The notes below the pieces were generated by a model, which ran no database searches, was not told the origin of the DNA, and saw only the letters and a list, made by a program, of their open reading frames with translations. Shown one piece after another: positions 1 to 9,437 of a stretch of 64,000 nt of DNA. A program made the translations under genes and the position numbers. Source of the DNA: Blautia sp. Marseille-P3201T (GTDB taxonomy: Bacteria > Bacillota > Clostridia > Lachnospirales > Lachnospiraceae); NCBI RefSeq assembly GCF_900120295.1, contig NZ_LT635470.1, forward strand, positions 248,001 through 312,000, read 5' to 3'. Numbering within the stretch: position 1 is the stretch's first letter; each line of letters starts with the position of its first letter.

Positions 1-1563
1 GTCAGCTCCTATAATGAAATTGTTCCGGGGCATATCAATTTAGATAAAATTGTTAATGCTGTAAAAATGGGGGTTGCCATGGCAGGAGGAACTCCGGTGG
101 TATTTCCGGCAATTGCAGTTTGTGATGGAATTGCTATGGGACACAGTGGCATGAAATATTCTCTTGTTACCAGAGATTTAATTGCAGACTCTACAGAAGC
201 GATGGCAATGGCGCATCAGTTTGATGCCCTTGTCATGGTTCCAAACTGTGATAAAAACGTGCCGGGACTTTTAATGGCAGCGGCTCGTATTAACGTACCG
301 ACTGTCTTTGTAAGCGGCGGTCCTATGCTGGCAGGCAGGGTAAGAGGTGAAAAGAGAAGTCTTTCTTCCATGTTTGAAGCCGTAGGCGCTTACAGTGCGG
401 GAACTATGACAGAGGAAGATGTTGAAGAATTTGAAAATAATGTATGTCCGACATGCGGTTCCTGTTCCGGTATGTATACTGCCAACAGTATGAACTGTCT
501 GACCGAAGTGTTGGGAATGGGATTAAAAGGAAACGGGACTATTCCGGCTGTATATTCTGAGCGTATAAAGCTGGCAAAACAGGCAGGTATGCAGGTCATG
601 GAAATGTACCGCAGAGATATACGTCCAAGAGATATTATGACAAAAGAAGCAGTTTTAAATGCTTTAACAGTAGATATGGCACTGGGATGTTCTACAAACA
701 GTATGCTTCATCTTCCTGCGATTGCTCATGAAATTGGTTGGGATTTTGATATTACTTTTGCCAATGAAATCAGTGAGAAAACACCAAACCTTTGTCATTT
801 AGCGCCGGCAGGTTATACCTACATGGAAGATTTAAATGAAGCAGGCGGCGTTTATGCTGTTATGAATGAGTTGACAAAGAAAAACCTGTTAAATCTGGAC
901 TGCATGACAGTGACAGGAAAAACAGTAGGTGAAAATATTGCCAACTGTGTGAATAAAAACCCGGAGGTTATCCGTCCGGTGGAAAATCCTTACAGTGAAA
1001 CAGGAGGACTGGCAGTATTAACAGGAAATTTAGCGCCTGACGGCGGTGTTGTAAAACGAAGCGCTGTCTGTGAAGAAATGATGGTACATGAGGGACCGGC
1101 AAGGGTATTTGATTGTGAAGAGGATGCTATTTGTGCAATTAAAGGCGGCGAAATCAAAGCAGGAGATGTAGTGGTAATTCGTTATGAAGGACCAAAAGGC
1201 GGCCCGGGTATGCGTGAAATGTTAAATCCTACTTCTGCTATTGCAGGTATGGGACTGGGTTCCAGCGTTGCATTGATTACAGACGGACGTTTTTCCGGAG
1301 CATCAAGAGGCGCTTCTATTGGACATATCTCACCGGAAGCAGCAGTGGGAGGCCCGATTGCACTGGTATGTGAAGGAGACCGTATTCGTGTGGACATTCC
1401 AAATACCAGACTGGAACTTCTTGTTTCTGATGAAGAATTGGAGAAGAGAAGAGCACAGTGGAAACCAAAAGAGCCAAAGGTGACCACAGGATATCTGGCG
1501 CGATATGCATCAATGGTAACCAGTGGAAACAGAGGTGCTGTATTGGAAATTCCGAAACAATAA
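1..1563 (+). CDS. ilvD: Dihydroxy-acid dehydratase, 5' end outside window
   Basis: The reading frame is open from base 1 and the N-terminus lies upstream of the window. The visible part is about 520 residues. IlvD dehydrates 2,3-dihydroxy-isovalerate and -methylvalerate to the keto acids of the valine/isoleucine pathway in the cytoplasm. Cluster-ligand motifs are visible: CDKNVPG near the start and [15 protein letters not shown] about 130 residues later, followed by the conserved GRFSGASRG segment near the C-terminus. ilvB follows after 20 bases in the same direction, so the two form a branched-chain operon. No frameshift is seen. Identification rests on strong family resemblance over the whole length. 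Confidence 0.96.
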   Translation, partial: VSSYNEIVPGHINLDKIVNAVKMGVAMAGGTPVVFPAIAVCDGIAMGHSGMKYSLVTRDLIADSTEAMAMAHQFDALVMVPNCDKNVPGLLMAAARINVPTVFVSGGPMLAGRVRGEKRSLSSMFEAVGAYSAGTMTEEDVEEFENNVCPTCGSCSGMYTANSMNCLTEVLGMGLKGNGTIPAVYSERIKLAKQAGMQVMEMYRRDIRPRDIMTKEAVLNALTVDMALGCSTNSMLHLPAIAHEIGWDFDITFANEISEKTPNLCHLAPAGYTYMEDLNEAGGVYAVMNELTKKNLLNLDCMTVTGKTVGENIANCVNKNPEVIRPVENPYSETGGLAVLTGNLAPDGGVVKRSAVCEEMMVHEGPARVFDCEEDAICAIKGGEIKAGDVVVIRYEGPKGGPGMREMLNPTSAIAGMGLGSSVALITDGRFSGASRGASIGHISPEAAVGGPIALVCEGDRIRVDIPNTRLELLVSDEELEKRRAQWKPKEPKVTTGYLARYASMVTSGNRGAVLEIPKQ

Positions 1564-1583
1564 GAAGAAGGGGAGGTTTTGCT

Positions 1584-3257
1584 ATGCAGATGACAGGAGC
1601 ACAGATTGTTATAGAATGTTTAAAGGAGCAGGGAGTAGATACTGTTTTTGGGTATCCCGGCGGAACAATTCTAAACATATACGATGAGTTATATAAACAT
1701 CAGGGAGAAATACGTCATGTACTCACCTCTCACGAGCAGGGGGCAGCTCATGCTGCAGACGGATATGCACGTTCTACCGGAAAAGTAGGGGTATGTCTGG
1801 CTACCAGTGGACCGGGAGCTACAAATTTGGTTACAGGTATTGCTACTGCACACATGGACTCTATTCCTATTGTTGCTATTACCTGTAATGTAGGATTACC
1901 TTTGCTTGGAAAAGATAGTTTTCAGGAAGTAGATATTGCGGGAGTGGTAATGCCTATTACGAAGCACAGCTTTATTGTAAAAGATGTTACAAAGCTGGCA
2001 AAGACCATTCGACGGGCTTTTGTAATTGCAAAAAGCGGAAGACCGGGACCGGTTCTGGTGGATATTCCAAAGGATATTACAGCAAATACAACGGAATTTA
2101 AACCATATACACCAACGCCTGTAAAGCCATATACAGCAGAAATTAAACAGGAAGATATTGAATGTGCAGTAGAATTGATTGAGAAATCAAAATGTCCGTT
2201 TCTTTTTATAGGAGGAGGAGCAGTAGCTTCCGGCGCATGGGAAGAAGTGCGTAAACTTTCGCATAACCTTCAAATTCCGGTGACGGACTCTCTAATGGGA
2301 AAAGGTGTATTCTCAGGAGAAGATCCTTATTATACAGGTATGTTAGGAATGCATGGAACAAAAGCTTCTAATCTGGGTGTGACAAAATGTGACCTTTTAA
2401 TTGCAGTAGGAGCCAGATTTTCAGACCGTGTCATTGGAAATCCAAGAAACTTTGCAAGAAATGCAAAAGTAATTCATATTGATGTAGATGCTGCGGAAAT
2501 TAACAAAAATATATTAGTGGACTGCAGTATTGTAGGAGATGCAAAAGAAATCCTCAAACAATTAAACGAAAGATTAAGTCCTTGTCAGAGAGAAGAATGG
2601 ATTCATTATATTGAACAGTTAAAAGAGAAATATCCTTTAAAATATAGACAGGAAGGGCTTACCGGACCGGCAATCATTGAAGAATTGTACAGACAGACAA
2701 AGGGAAATGCCATTATTGTTACAGAAGTAGGACAGCATCAGATGTGGGCAGCCCAGTATTATAAGTATAATATGCCGAGAACCTTTTTGTCCTCCGGAGG
2801 ACTGGGAACTATGGGATATGGATTGGGAGCTGCCATTGGAGCAAAAATGGGAAACCCTGACAAGATTGTCATCAATGTTGCAGGAGATGGTTGTTTCCGT
2901 ATGAATATGAATGAAATTGCCACAGCTACCAGAAACAATATGCCTCTTATTCAGGTAGTGGTTAATAATCAGGTATTGGGTATGGTACGTCAGTGGCAGA
3001 CTTTATTTTATGAGGGAAGATATTCAAATACAGTTTTACAGGATAAAGTAGATTTTGTGAAACTGGCTGAGGCAATGGGTGCAGTGGGTATTCGTGTTAC
3101 AACAAAAGAAGAATTGCCAAAAGCTATTGCAAAAGCCATTGAACTGAATACAACTGTGGTTTTAGATTGTATGATTGACAGTGATGATAAAGTATTTCCA
3201 ATGGTTCCGGCAGGAGCAAACATAGAAGATGCATTCGATGAAGATGATTTATCATAA
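1584..3257 (+). CDS. ilvB: Acetolactate synthase large subunit
   Basis: This 557-residue ThDP enzyme condenses pyruvate with pyruvate or 2-ketobutyrate, the first step of branched-chain amino acid synthesis. The start at 1584 is chosen because GGGGAGG lies 7-8 bases upstream; an in-frame start at 1458 would overlap ilvD by about 100 bases and has no site. The catalytic Glu51 sits in TSHEQGAAHA, and the ThDP/metal motif GDGCFRMNMNE is present in the C-terminal third. Three-domain order (PYR, central, PP) is as in the family. No ilvN small subunit follows; serC comes next behind its own promoter, so the regulatory subunit must be elsewhere or absent. Confidence 0.95.
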   Translation: MQMTGAQIVIECLKEQGVDTVFGYPGGTILNIYDELYKHQGEIRHVLTSHEQGAAHAADGYARSTGKVGVCLATSGPGATNLVTGIATAHMDSIPIVAITCNVGLPLLGKDSFQEVDIAGVVMPITKHSFIVKDVTKLAKTIRRAFVIAKSGRPGPVLVDIPKDITANTTEFKPYTPTPVKPYTAEIKQEDIECAVELIEKSKCPFLFIGGGAVASGAWEEVRKLSHNLQIPVTDSLMGKGVFSGEDPYYTGMLGMHGTKASNLGVTKCDLLIAVGARFSDRVIGNPRNFARNAKVIHIDVDAAEINKNILVDCSIVGDAKEILKQLNERLSPCQREEWIHYIEQLKEKYPLKYRQEGLTGPAIIEELYRQTKGNAIIVTEVGQHQMWAAQYYKYNMPRTFLSSGGLGTMGYGLGAAIGAKMGNPDKIVINVAGDGCFRMNMNEIATATRNNMPLIQVVVNNQVLGMVRQWQTLFYEGRYSNTVLQDKVDFVKLAEAMGAVGIRVTTKEELPKAIAKAIELNTTVVLDCMIDSDDKVFPMVPAGANIEDAFDEDDLS

Positions 3258-3286
3258 TTGTCTTCGACAAAAAGACAACTGTTTTT
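3258..3286 (+). terminator. Likely rho-independent terminator of the ilv operon
   Basis: A 7-bp stem (TTGTCTT at 3258-3264, AAGACAA at 3272-3278) follows the ilvB stop directly, with a short T run at 3282-3286. The stem is AT-rich and modest, so termination may be partial. Confidence 0.55.
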
Positions 3287-3287
3287 G

Positions 3288-3316
3288 TTGACAGCTATAA
3301 ATGAAAGGTTTATCAT
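3288..3316 (+). promoter_or_regulatory. serC promoter
   Basis: TTGACA at 3288-3293, a 17-base spacer, and TATCAT at 3311-3316. It lies between the ilvB terminator and serC, giving a leader of about 80 bases that contains a hairpin. Confidence 0.7.
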
Positions 3317-3326
3317 AAAGAGAAAG

Positions 3327-3372
3327 AAAAGTGGTGCCATGTATTCCCCGGAGGAGTAGATGGCACACTTTT
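3327..3372 (+). promoter_or_regulatory. Terminator-like hairpin in the serC leader
   Basis: Arms at 3327-3340 and 3360-3372 pair over 13 bp with one bulged G; the 3' arm ends in CTTTT. It lies downstream of the predicted serC start point and 30 bases before the serC start codon, so it could be an attenuator or a leader structure. No T-box or known riboswitch motif is recognisable around it. Confidence 0.5.
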
Positions 3373-3400
3373 GTAAAAGGCATTTAGAGGAGGATGAGTC

Positions 3401-4492
3401 ATGAGCAGAGTATATAATTTTTCAGCAGGACCTGCAGTATTACCGGAGGAAGTATTAAGAGAAGCATCGGAAGAAATGTTGGATTACAGAGGGTGCGGAA
3501 TGTCTGTGATGGAGATGAGTCATCGTTCGAAGATGTTTGAGAGCATTTTGGAAGAAGCAGAGGCAGATTTTCGAGAGCTGCTTCATATTCCCGATAATTA
3601 TAAAGTTTTATTCATGCAGGGCGGTGCCAGCCAGCAATTTGCGGCAATTCCCATGAACCTTATGAAAAATAAAGTGGCAGATTATATTGTAACGGGACAG
3701 TGGGCAAAAAAAGCATGGCAGGAAGCACAGAAATACGGAAAAGCAAACAAAATTGCATCATCTGAGGATAAAATGTACTCTTATATACCGGATTGCAGCG
3801 ATTTGGAAATTGACGAACAGGCAGATTATGTATATATCTGTGAGAATAATACTATTTATGGTACGAAGTTTAAAACACTTCCAAATACAAAGGGAAAACC
3901 ATTGGTGGCAGATGTGTCTTCCTGCTTTTTATCTGAACCGGTAGACATAGAGAAATATGGAATTATGTATGGTGGTGTACAGAAAAACATCGGACCTGCC
4001 GGTATGGTAATTTCTGTTATTCGAGAGGATTTGATTTCCGAAGACGTGATGCCGGAAACACCTACCATGTTGAAGTTTAAAACTCATGCAGATGCCAATT
4101 CTCTTTATAATACGCCTAATACTTATTGCATTTATATGTGCGGAAAGGTGTTTAAGTGGCTGAAAAACCAGGGTGGTCTGGAAGCTATGAAGACGTATAA
4201 TGAAGAGAAAGCACGGGTTTTATATGACTTTTTGGATAGTAGTAAGATGTTTCGGGGCACAGTAAGAAAAGAGGATCGTTCACTTATGAACATTCCTTTT
4301 ATCACCGGAAATAAAGAACTGGATGATAAGTTTGTAAAAGAAGCAGAAGCAGCAGGTCTGTATAATCTGAAAGGGCATCGTACCGTAGGCGGTATGCGCG
4401 CCAGCCTTTATAATGCAATGCCTATGGAGGGCGTGAAAGAACTGGTAGCATTTATGAAAAATTTTGAAGAGGGGAATTTAAAATATGTATGA
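3401..4492 (+). CDS. serC: Phosphoserine aminotransferase
   Basis: SerC (363 residues) transfers an amino group from glutamate to 3-phosphohydroxypyruvate, giving phosphoserine; it may also serve pyridoxine synthesis. The class V aminotransferase fold is clear. The PLP lysine is Lys195 in GGVQKNIGPAG, and the phosphate-binding region includes QGGASQQF at about 73-80. GGAGG lies upstream of the ATG at 3401. serA starts within the last eight bases of serC, implying translational coupling. Length is normal for the family. Confidence 0.96.
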   Translation: MSRVYNFSAGPAVLPEEVLREASEEMLDYRGCGMSVMEMSHRSKMFESILEEAEADFRELLHIPDNYKVLFMQGGASQQFAAIPMNLMKNKVADYIVTGQWAKKAWQEAQKYGKANKIASSEDKMYSYIPDCSDLEIDEQADYVYICENNTIYGTKFKTLPNTKGKPLVADVSSCFLSEPVDIEKYGIMYGGVQKNIGPAGMVISVIREDLISEDVMPETPTMLKFKTHADANSLYNTPNTYCIYMCGKVFKWLKNQGGLEAMKTYNEEKARVLYDFLDSSKMFRGTVRKEDRSLMNIPFITGNKELDDKFVKEAEAAGLYNLKGHRTVGGMRASLYNAMPMEGVKELVAFMKNFEEGNLKYV

Positions 4493-5648
4493 GTATTATT
4501 GTTTAAATCCGATTTCAGCAGTTGGTCTTGATAAGTTTCCGGCAAAATACGAAAATGCAGATTGTATGCAGGAAGCAGATGCCATATTGGTGAGAAGTGC
4601 TGACATGCACAATCTGGAAGTAGCAGAAAAAACAGCAGCAGTGGCAAGAGCCGGGGCAGGAGTGAATAATATTCCTTTGGAAAAAATGACAAAAAAGGGA
4701 GTTGTGGTATTTAACACACCGGGAGCAAATGCCAACGGAGTAAAAGAAATGGTAATTGCAGGAATGCTGCTGGCCTCCAGAGATATTATCGGAGGTATTG
4801 AATGGCTGGAAAAACAGGATGTTACAGAAGATCTTGCAAAAAGAGCAGAAAAGCAGAAAAAGCAATTTGCAGGATGTGAAATCAGTGGTAAAAAACTGGG
4901 TATTATAGGACTTGGCGCTATTGGAGTGCGTGTTGCAAATGCTGCCATTCATCTGGGGATGGAAGTATACGGATATGACCCATATATTTCAGTAGATGCG
5001 GCATGGAATTTATCAAGAAGTATCTATCATATCAATGATGTTAACATGATATATCGTGACTGTGATTATATTACTATTCACGTACCTTTGACAGATGCTA
5101 CAAAGAAGATGATTGGGAAAGAAGAAATTGCTCAGATGAAAGATGATATAGTGCTTTTGAATTTTGCCAGAGATTTGCTGGTAGACGAAGAAGCTGTCTG
5201 TGAAGCATTAAAAGCCGGAAAAATGAAAAAATATGTAACAGATTTCGCAAATCCTACTGTTGCCAATGCACCGAATACCTTAGTGACACCTCATCTTGGA
5301 GCTTCTACAGAAGAGTCTGAGGATAATTGTGCGGTTATGGCAGTAAAACAGATTATGGATTATCTGGAAAACGGAAATATTAAAAATTCTGTAAATTATC
5401 CTAGTTGTGACGGGGGTACCTGTATTGACGCAGGACGATTGACTATTAATCATAAAAATATTCCAAATATGATTTCTCAGTTCACAAAAGTACTAGGTGA
5501 TGCAGGAGTGAATATTGCCAATATGATTAACAAAAGTAAAGGTGATTTTGCTTATACTATGATTGATGTTACCACTCCAATTTCCAAAGAGGTGGCACAG
5601 GCATTAAAAGCAATTGAGGAAGTATATCGAGTACGAATTATAAAATAG
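4485..5648 (+). CDS. serA: D-3-phosphoglycerate dehydrogenase
   Basis: SerA (387 residues) oxidises 3-phosphoglycerate with NAD, the first step of serine synthesis. The NAD motif GLGAIG is at 142-147, the substrate arginine at about 230 (NFARD) and the catalytic histidine at 271 (TPHLGAS). The C-terminal part after about residue 310 has an ACT-type domain likely to sense serine. The catalytic loop is odd: the usual Asp-x-Phe-x-x-Glu-Pro reads as DFANP, so the triad glutamate is missing and the loop is about nine residues short. Homologues in related Firmicutes may share this. The serC overlap fixes the pathway assignment. Confidence 0.92.
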   Translation: MYEYYCLNPISAVGLDKFPAKYENADCMQEADAILVRSADMHNLEVAEKTAAVARAGAGVNNIPLEKMTKKGVVVFNTPGANANGVKEMVIAGMLLASRDIIGGIEWLEKQDVTEDLAKRAEKQKKQFAGCEISGKKLGIIGLGAIGVRVANAAIHLGMEVYGYDPYISVDAAWNLSRSIYHINDVNMIYRDCDYITIHVPLTDATKKMIGKEEIAQMKDDIVLLNFARDLLVDEEAVCEALKAGKMKKYVTDFANPTVANAPNTLVTPHLGASTEESEDNCAVMAVKQIMDYLENGNIKNSVNYPSCDGGTCIDAGRLTINHKNIPNMISQFTKVLGDAGVNIANMINKSKGDFAYTMIDVTTPISKEVAQALKAIEEVYRVRIIK

Positions 5649-5673
5649 AGCTTCCATGAGAAAGGAACAGAAA

Positions 5674-6693
5674 ATGAAAAAGAAAATAATGGCAATGTTA
5701 TTGACAGCAGCAATGATGGTTACAGCCTTTGCTGGATGTGGAAAAACAGAAAAGAAGGCAGAAGAGCCGAAAGAGACACGGGAAGAAGTGGCTGAACAAA
5801 CAGAAAAAGCACCAGTAGATGTGAATATTATGGCATTAAAAGGGCCAACAGCTATGGGGCTGGTGGAGATGATGGAAAATTCTGATTACAATTTTTCCAT
5901 AGCGGCTTCTGTAGATGAGGTTTCTCCAAAGCTTTTGCAGGGAGAAACAGATATTGCCGCAATTCCGGCAAATCTGGCTTCTGTTCTTTACAATAAAACA
6001 GAAGGAGAAATTCAGGTTCTGGCAATTAATACGTTAGGTGTGCTATATATTGTGGAAAATGGAGAAACCATACAAAGTGTGGCAGATTTAAAAGGAAAAA
6101 CCATTTATGCCAGTGGAAAAGGTGCAACACCGGAGTACGCTTTAAATTATATTTTATCTTCTAATGGGATAAACCCGGAGACAGATGTTACCATTGAATG
6201 GAAAAGCGAACATTCGGAATGTGTTGCAGCGTTGGCAAATGGCGAAAATAGTGTTGCCATGCTGCCTCAGCCTTTTGTAACTACGGCGCAGGCAAAAAAT
6301 CCGCAGATCAGAACTGCACTTGATTTGACAAAGGAATGGGATGTACTGCAAACAGACGAAGAAAAGAAAAGCAGTATGATTACAGGGGTAGTGGTTGCCC
6401 GCAAGGAATTTGTGGAAGAAAATCCAGAGGAAACTCAGGAGTTTTTAGAGGAATATCATACTTCTGTGGACTATGTAAATGAGAATGTAAAAGATGCTGC
6501 ACAGTTGATTGAAAAGTATGATATTGTACCGGCAGCAGTGGCAGAGAAAGCGCTTCCTGCCTGCAACATTGTATGTATAGACGGTGAGAAAATGGAAGAA
6601 AAACTTTCTGGATATCTGGAAGTTTTAAAAGCACAAAACCCTCAGGCAGTAGGAGGAGAAGTACCAAATCATGACTTCTATTACATCCAATAA
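5674..6693 (+). CDS. NitT/TauT-type ABC transporter substrate-binding lipoprotein
   Basis: A 339-residue extracytoplasmic binding protein. The N-terminus has a basic start, a hydrophobic segment and the lipobox AFAGC with Cys22 as the predicted lipid-modified residue. An acidic linker follows, then a two-lobed periplasmic-binding fold of the NMT1/SsuA kind. The start at 5674 is preferred to 5656 because AAAGGA precedes it and the signal peptide then begins normally. Permease and ATPase genes follow with overlap or a 3-base gap. The substrate (sulfonate, pyrimidine or thiamin precursor, or similar) cannot be told from sequence alone. Confidence 0.85.
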   Translation: MKKKIMAMLLTAAMMVTAFAGCGKTEKKAEEPKETREEVAEQTEKAPVDVNIMALKGPTAMGLVEMMENSDYNFSIAASVDEVSPKLLQGETDIAAIPANLASVLYNKTEGEIQVLAINTLGVLYIVENGETIQSVADLKGKTIYASGKGATPEYALNYILSSNGINPETDVTIEWKSEHSECVAALANGENSVAMLPQPFVTTAQAKNPQIRTALDLTKEWDVLQTDEEKKSSMITGVVVARKEFVEENPEETQEFLEEYHTSVDYVNENVKDAAQLIEKYDIVPAAVAEKALPACNIVCIDGEKMEEKLSGYLEVLKAQNPQAVGGEVPNHDFYYIQ

Positions 6694-7438
6694 GAAAAAC
6701 AGGAAAATAAAATTGTGGGCAGTACTTTTCTGGCTGTTTGTGTGGGAAATTGTCAGTATATGGCTTGGACAGGAGATACTTCTGGTATCTCCTGCTGCTG
6801 TTCTGAAAAGACTTGGCAGTTTTATTTTTGAAGTTTCTTTTTGGAAGACAATCCGCTTTTCCTTTTTTCGTATTATAGGTGGTTTTTTCCTGGCAGTATT
6901 GGCAGGAGCGCTGGGGGGAAGTATTGCATCAAGGTTTCAGAAAATGCAGGAGCTTTTTGCTCCTCTTATTCTTGCTATGAAATCTGTTCCGGTTGCATCT
7001 TTTGTCATTTTGATTTTAATTTGGGTTCCTTCCGAAAACCTCTCTGTGACCATTTCTTTTCTCATGGTATTTCCTGTGATTTATACCAATGTATTAAACG
7101 GTATTCAAAATACGGATGAAAATCTTCTGGAAATGGCACAGGTTTTTCAGGTATCAGGAAAAAATAAAATACGCTACATTTATCTTTCTGAAGTTTTACC
7201 TTTTTTTAGAGCAGGATGCAGTGTGTCTTTGGGATTATGCTGGAAAGCAGGAGTTGCTGCGGAAGTAATCGGAATTCCTGACGGTTCTATGGGCGAAAGA
7301 TTATACGAGGCAAAGGTATATTTGGATACTCCTGACCTTTTTGCCTGGACCATGGTAATTATTGTAGTCAGTATGATATTTGAAAAAATCTTTCTGGCAG
7401 TGCTGGATAAAGGCGTTCAGTGGATAGAAAGGATGTAA
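6671..7438 (+). CDS. ABC transporter permease (SsuC/TauC type)
   Basis: A 255-residue membrane protein with about six transmembrane helices and the inner-membrane-component EAA-like loop around LLEMAQVFQVSGKNKIRYIYL, which contacts the ATPase. It overlaps the binding-protein gene by 23 bases and precedes the ATPase gene by 3 bases, so the three form one transporter. The family takes up sulfonates, nitrate, taurine or thiamin precursors; specificity is unknown. Confidence 0.87.
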   Translation: MTSITSNKKNRKIKLWAVLFWLFVWEIVSIWLGQEILLVSPAAVLKRLGSFIFEVSFWKTIRFSFFRIIGGFFLAVLAGALGGSIASRFQKMQELFAPLILAMKSVPVASFVILILIWVPSENLSVTISFLMVFPVIYTNVLNGIQNTDENLLEMAQVFQVSGKNKIRYIYLSEVLPFFRAGCSVSLGLCWKAGVAAEVIGIPDGSMGERLYEAKVYLDTPDLFAWTMVIIVVSMIFEKIFLAVLDKGVQWIERM

Positions 7439-7441
7439 AGC

Positions 7442-8005
7442 ATGGCAATTAAGATAGAAAATTTGAGCAAAAGTTACGATGGCAGACAAGTGCTCGAAAA
7501 TCTGAACATGGAGCTGACAGAAGGACAGATAACCTGTATTATGGCGCCTTCAGGAAAAGGAAAAACCACATTGCTTCGTATTCTCATCGGACTGGAGCAG
7601 GCAGACAGGGGAAAGGTAACAGGAATAGAAGGCAAGGATATCAGCGTTGTTTTTCAGGAAGACAGGCTTTGCGAAAACTTAAATGTTCTTTCCAATATTC
7701 GCCTTGTACAAAAAGAAAAAACAGAAATTCGGGAAGGGTTAGAAGCAGTAGGACTTTGGGACTGCTGTCATCAGCCGGTAAGAGAATTATCCGGAGGAAT
7801 GAAAAGGCGGGTGGCAATTTTAAGGGCATTGTACGCAAAATGGGATATTCTGTTTTTAGACGAACCCTTTAAAGGTTTGGATAAAAAAATGAAAGAAAGA
7901 GTTATTCAGTTTTTGAAAAAAAGCTGTGAAGGAAAGACTGTAATCTGTATTACCCATGAGGAAAAAGAGACAGAAGCCCTGGGAGCGGTCATTCAATATT
8001 TATAA
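7442..8005 (+). CDS. ABC transporter ATP-binding protein, short form
   Basis: The ATPase of the same importer, only 187 residues against about 240-260 for SsuB/TauB. Walker A is APSGKGKTT (about 36-44), the signature is LSGGMKRR and Walker B is ILFLDEPF. The usual C-terminal tail after the switch histidine is missing; the protein ends soon after ITHEEKE. All catalytic motifs are intact, so it looks like a compact but functional subunit rather than a pseudogene. Confidence 0.87.
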   Translation: MAIKIENLSKSYDGRQVLENLNMELTEGQITCIMAPSGKGKTTLLRILIGLEQADRGKVTGIEGKDISVVFQEDRLCENLNVLSNIRLVQKEKTEIREGLEAVGLWDCCHQPVRELSGGMKRRVAILRALYAKWDILFLDEPFKGLDKKMKERVIQFLKKSCEGKTVICITHEEKETEALGAVIQYL

Positions 8006-8051
8006 CAATTCTTAATAAGATGTGAGCATTACAATCGCATTGAAAAAGGAG

Positions 8052-8102
8052 AACAGATGGAAAAATTATGCTATTAAAATGCAAATGTTCCATCTGTTTT
8101 TT
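8052..8102 (+). terminator. Rho-independent terminator of the ABC importer operon
   Basis: Perfect 11-bp arms AACAGATGGAA (8052-8062) and TTCCATCTGTT (8088-8098) with a 25-base loop and a T run to 8102. It lies between convergent genes, but only the plus strand has the T tract. Confidence 0.85.
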
Positions 8103-8106
8103 ATAT

Positions 8107-9276
8107 TTAATGCTCCTTGTTCAGCCAGTTATAGGCACAAGTTGCGTGTATTGCTGCGCCATACGGAAGAACAGCTTCGTCAAATAAAACGCCAGGGTTA
8201 TGATGTTGCACGTTACATCCATCCATTTTGCACACTATCATTACATAAGAAGTAGGAACATGCTCAGAAATAAATGCAAAGTTATCAGATGGTGTTACTT
8301 TGTAATCTGTATGATGGATAAAATTAGGTGTGATTTCATTTGCATAAGAAGCGAGTTCTTTTGTAAGTTCTGGATTAGAATACGTAGGCGGAACATTAGA
8401 AAGCTCCTCATAGTTTACATTTACGTGAAACATTGTTTCAGTAGCTTCACAGATATCATGTATTCGCTTTACAAGCCTCTGACGAAGTGCTTTGCTGTAA
8501 GTGCGAAGTGTTCCCATTAAAACAGCACTATCAGGAATGATATTTGCCGTAGAACACGCATTAAACGCACCAAAAGTCAAGCTTACCTTTTCTGCAGGAT
8601 CACATTCACGGGCAACCAGATTTTGAAATGCACTGTAAAGGTGAAGCCCGGCATTTATAGGATCTATTCCAAGATGTGGCATAGCACCGTGACATCCAGA
8701 ACCTTTGATTGTAATTTTAAATCCATCGCAGGAAGATGTGATAAATCCAGTCCCATAGTTGAACGATGGAACAGGAGTATCGAGTACAACATGTAAGCCA
8801 AGTGCTGCGTCAACAGTTGGATTTTGGAGAAGTCCGGCATCAATCATTTTTTGTGATCCGGTAAATAATTCTTCAGATGGCTGAAACATAAGCTTTACAT
8901 TCCCACAGAGTTCTTCACGACATTCGAATAAAATTTGAGCAGCTCCGAGAAGCATTGCTGTATGAAGGTCATGCCCGCAGTTATGAGCAGCGTCTGTAAC
9001 ACTTTTGAAAGGCAGATTGTTTGTCTCATTCATTGGAAGCGCATCCATGTCTGCACGAAGCAGTATTGTTTTACCTGACTTTCCGCCTTTAATCAAAGCG
9101 GTAACACCGGATTGGCAGATTTCTTCCGGTTCTAAACCAATCTGACGTAGATGTTCCATCACATATCTTGTTGTTTTTGGAAGATGTTCACCAGCTTCAG
9201 CATGCGTATGAAGATGATGACGGTATTCCTGCATAACTGCTTCAAGTTCTTTGGCACGTTGCAAAAAACGATTCAT
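8107..9276 (-). CDS. M20-family amidohydrolase (hippurate hydrolase/N-acyl amino acid deacylase type)
   Basis: A 389-residue di-zinc hydrolase that likely removes acyl groups from N-acyl amino acids or cleaves similar amides in the cytoplasm. Motifs include RADMDALPM, the metal-binding CGHDLHT and the FQPSEE acidic pair that holds the catalytic glutamate; a dimerisation domain lies in the middle (about 185-300). No signal peptide is visible. The start has AGGAGG upstream. It lies downstream of hydA in the same direction, separated by a hairpin region, and converges with the ABC importer. Exact substrate is not predictable. Confidence 0.88.
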   Translation of the reverse strand: MNRFLQRAKELEAVMQEYRHHLHTHAEAGEHLPKTTRYVMEHLRQIGLEPEEICQSGVTALIKGGKSGKTILLRADMDALPMNETNNLPFKSVTDAAHNCGHDLHTAMLLGAAQILFECREELCGNVKLMFQPSEELFTGSQKMIDAGLLQNPTVDAALGLHVVLDTPVPSFNYGTGFITSSCDGFKITIKGSGCHGAMPHLGIDPINAGLHLYSAFQNLVARECDPAEKVSLTFGAFNACSTANIIPDSAVLMGTLRTYSKALRQRLVKRIHDICEATETMFHVNVNYEELSNVPPTYSNPELTKELASYANEITPNFIHHTDYKVTPSDNFAFISEHVPTSYVMIVCKMDGCNVQHHNPGVLFDEAVLPYGAAIHATCAYNWLNKEH

Positions 9277-9317
9277 AAAATTACCTCCTCAGATGTTTTT
9301 AAAGATTTTTAAGATAT

Positions 9318-9413
9318 AAAATAAAAATATCTGTCCATTTTATGCTTAATCTGCGTTCACTCTGAGTCTCTGGTCTCAAAGCTGTACTCGATAAATTTGC
9401 AAAAACTGGACAG
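9318..9413 (-). promoter_or_regulatory. Hairpin with U-rich tail between hydA and the amidohydrolase
   Basis: On the minus strand, CTGTCCAG-TTTT (9413-9402) pairs with AAAATGGACAG (9341-9331) around a loop of about 60 bases, and a U-rich stretch follows (9330-9318). It begins about 25 bases after the hydA stop and ends about 40 bases before the amidohydrolase start. It may be the hydrogenase terminator or a leader element of the amidohydrolase. No known riboswitch motif is recognised. Confidence 0.5.
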
Positions 9414-9437
9414 ACATTTTTGAAATTAAAAGTGGTT

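Noticed and set aside
4496-4952. Two long antisense ORFs (150 and 145 residues) opposite serA
   Set aside because: No ribosome site or family resemblance; they mirror the codon pattern of serA.
7442-8005. Truncated pseudogene call for the short ABC ATPase
   Set aside because: Walker A, signature, Walker B and switch histidine are all intact and the operon and terminator are normal.
8022-8520. Two plus-strand ORFs after the ABC importer
   Set aside because: They cross the terminator and lie opposite the M20 hydrolase gene.
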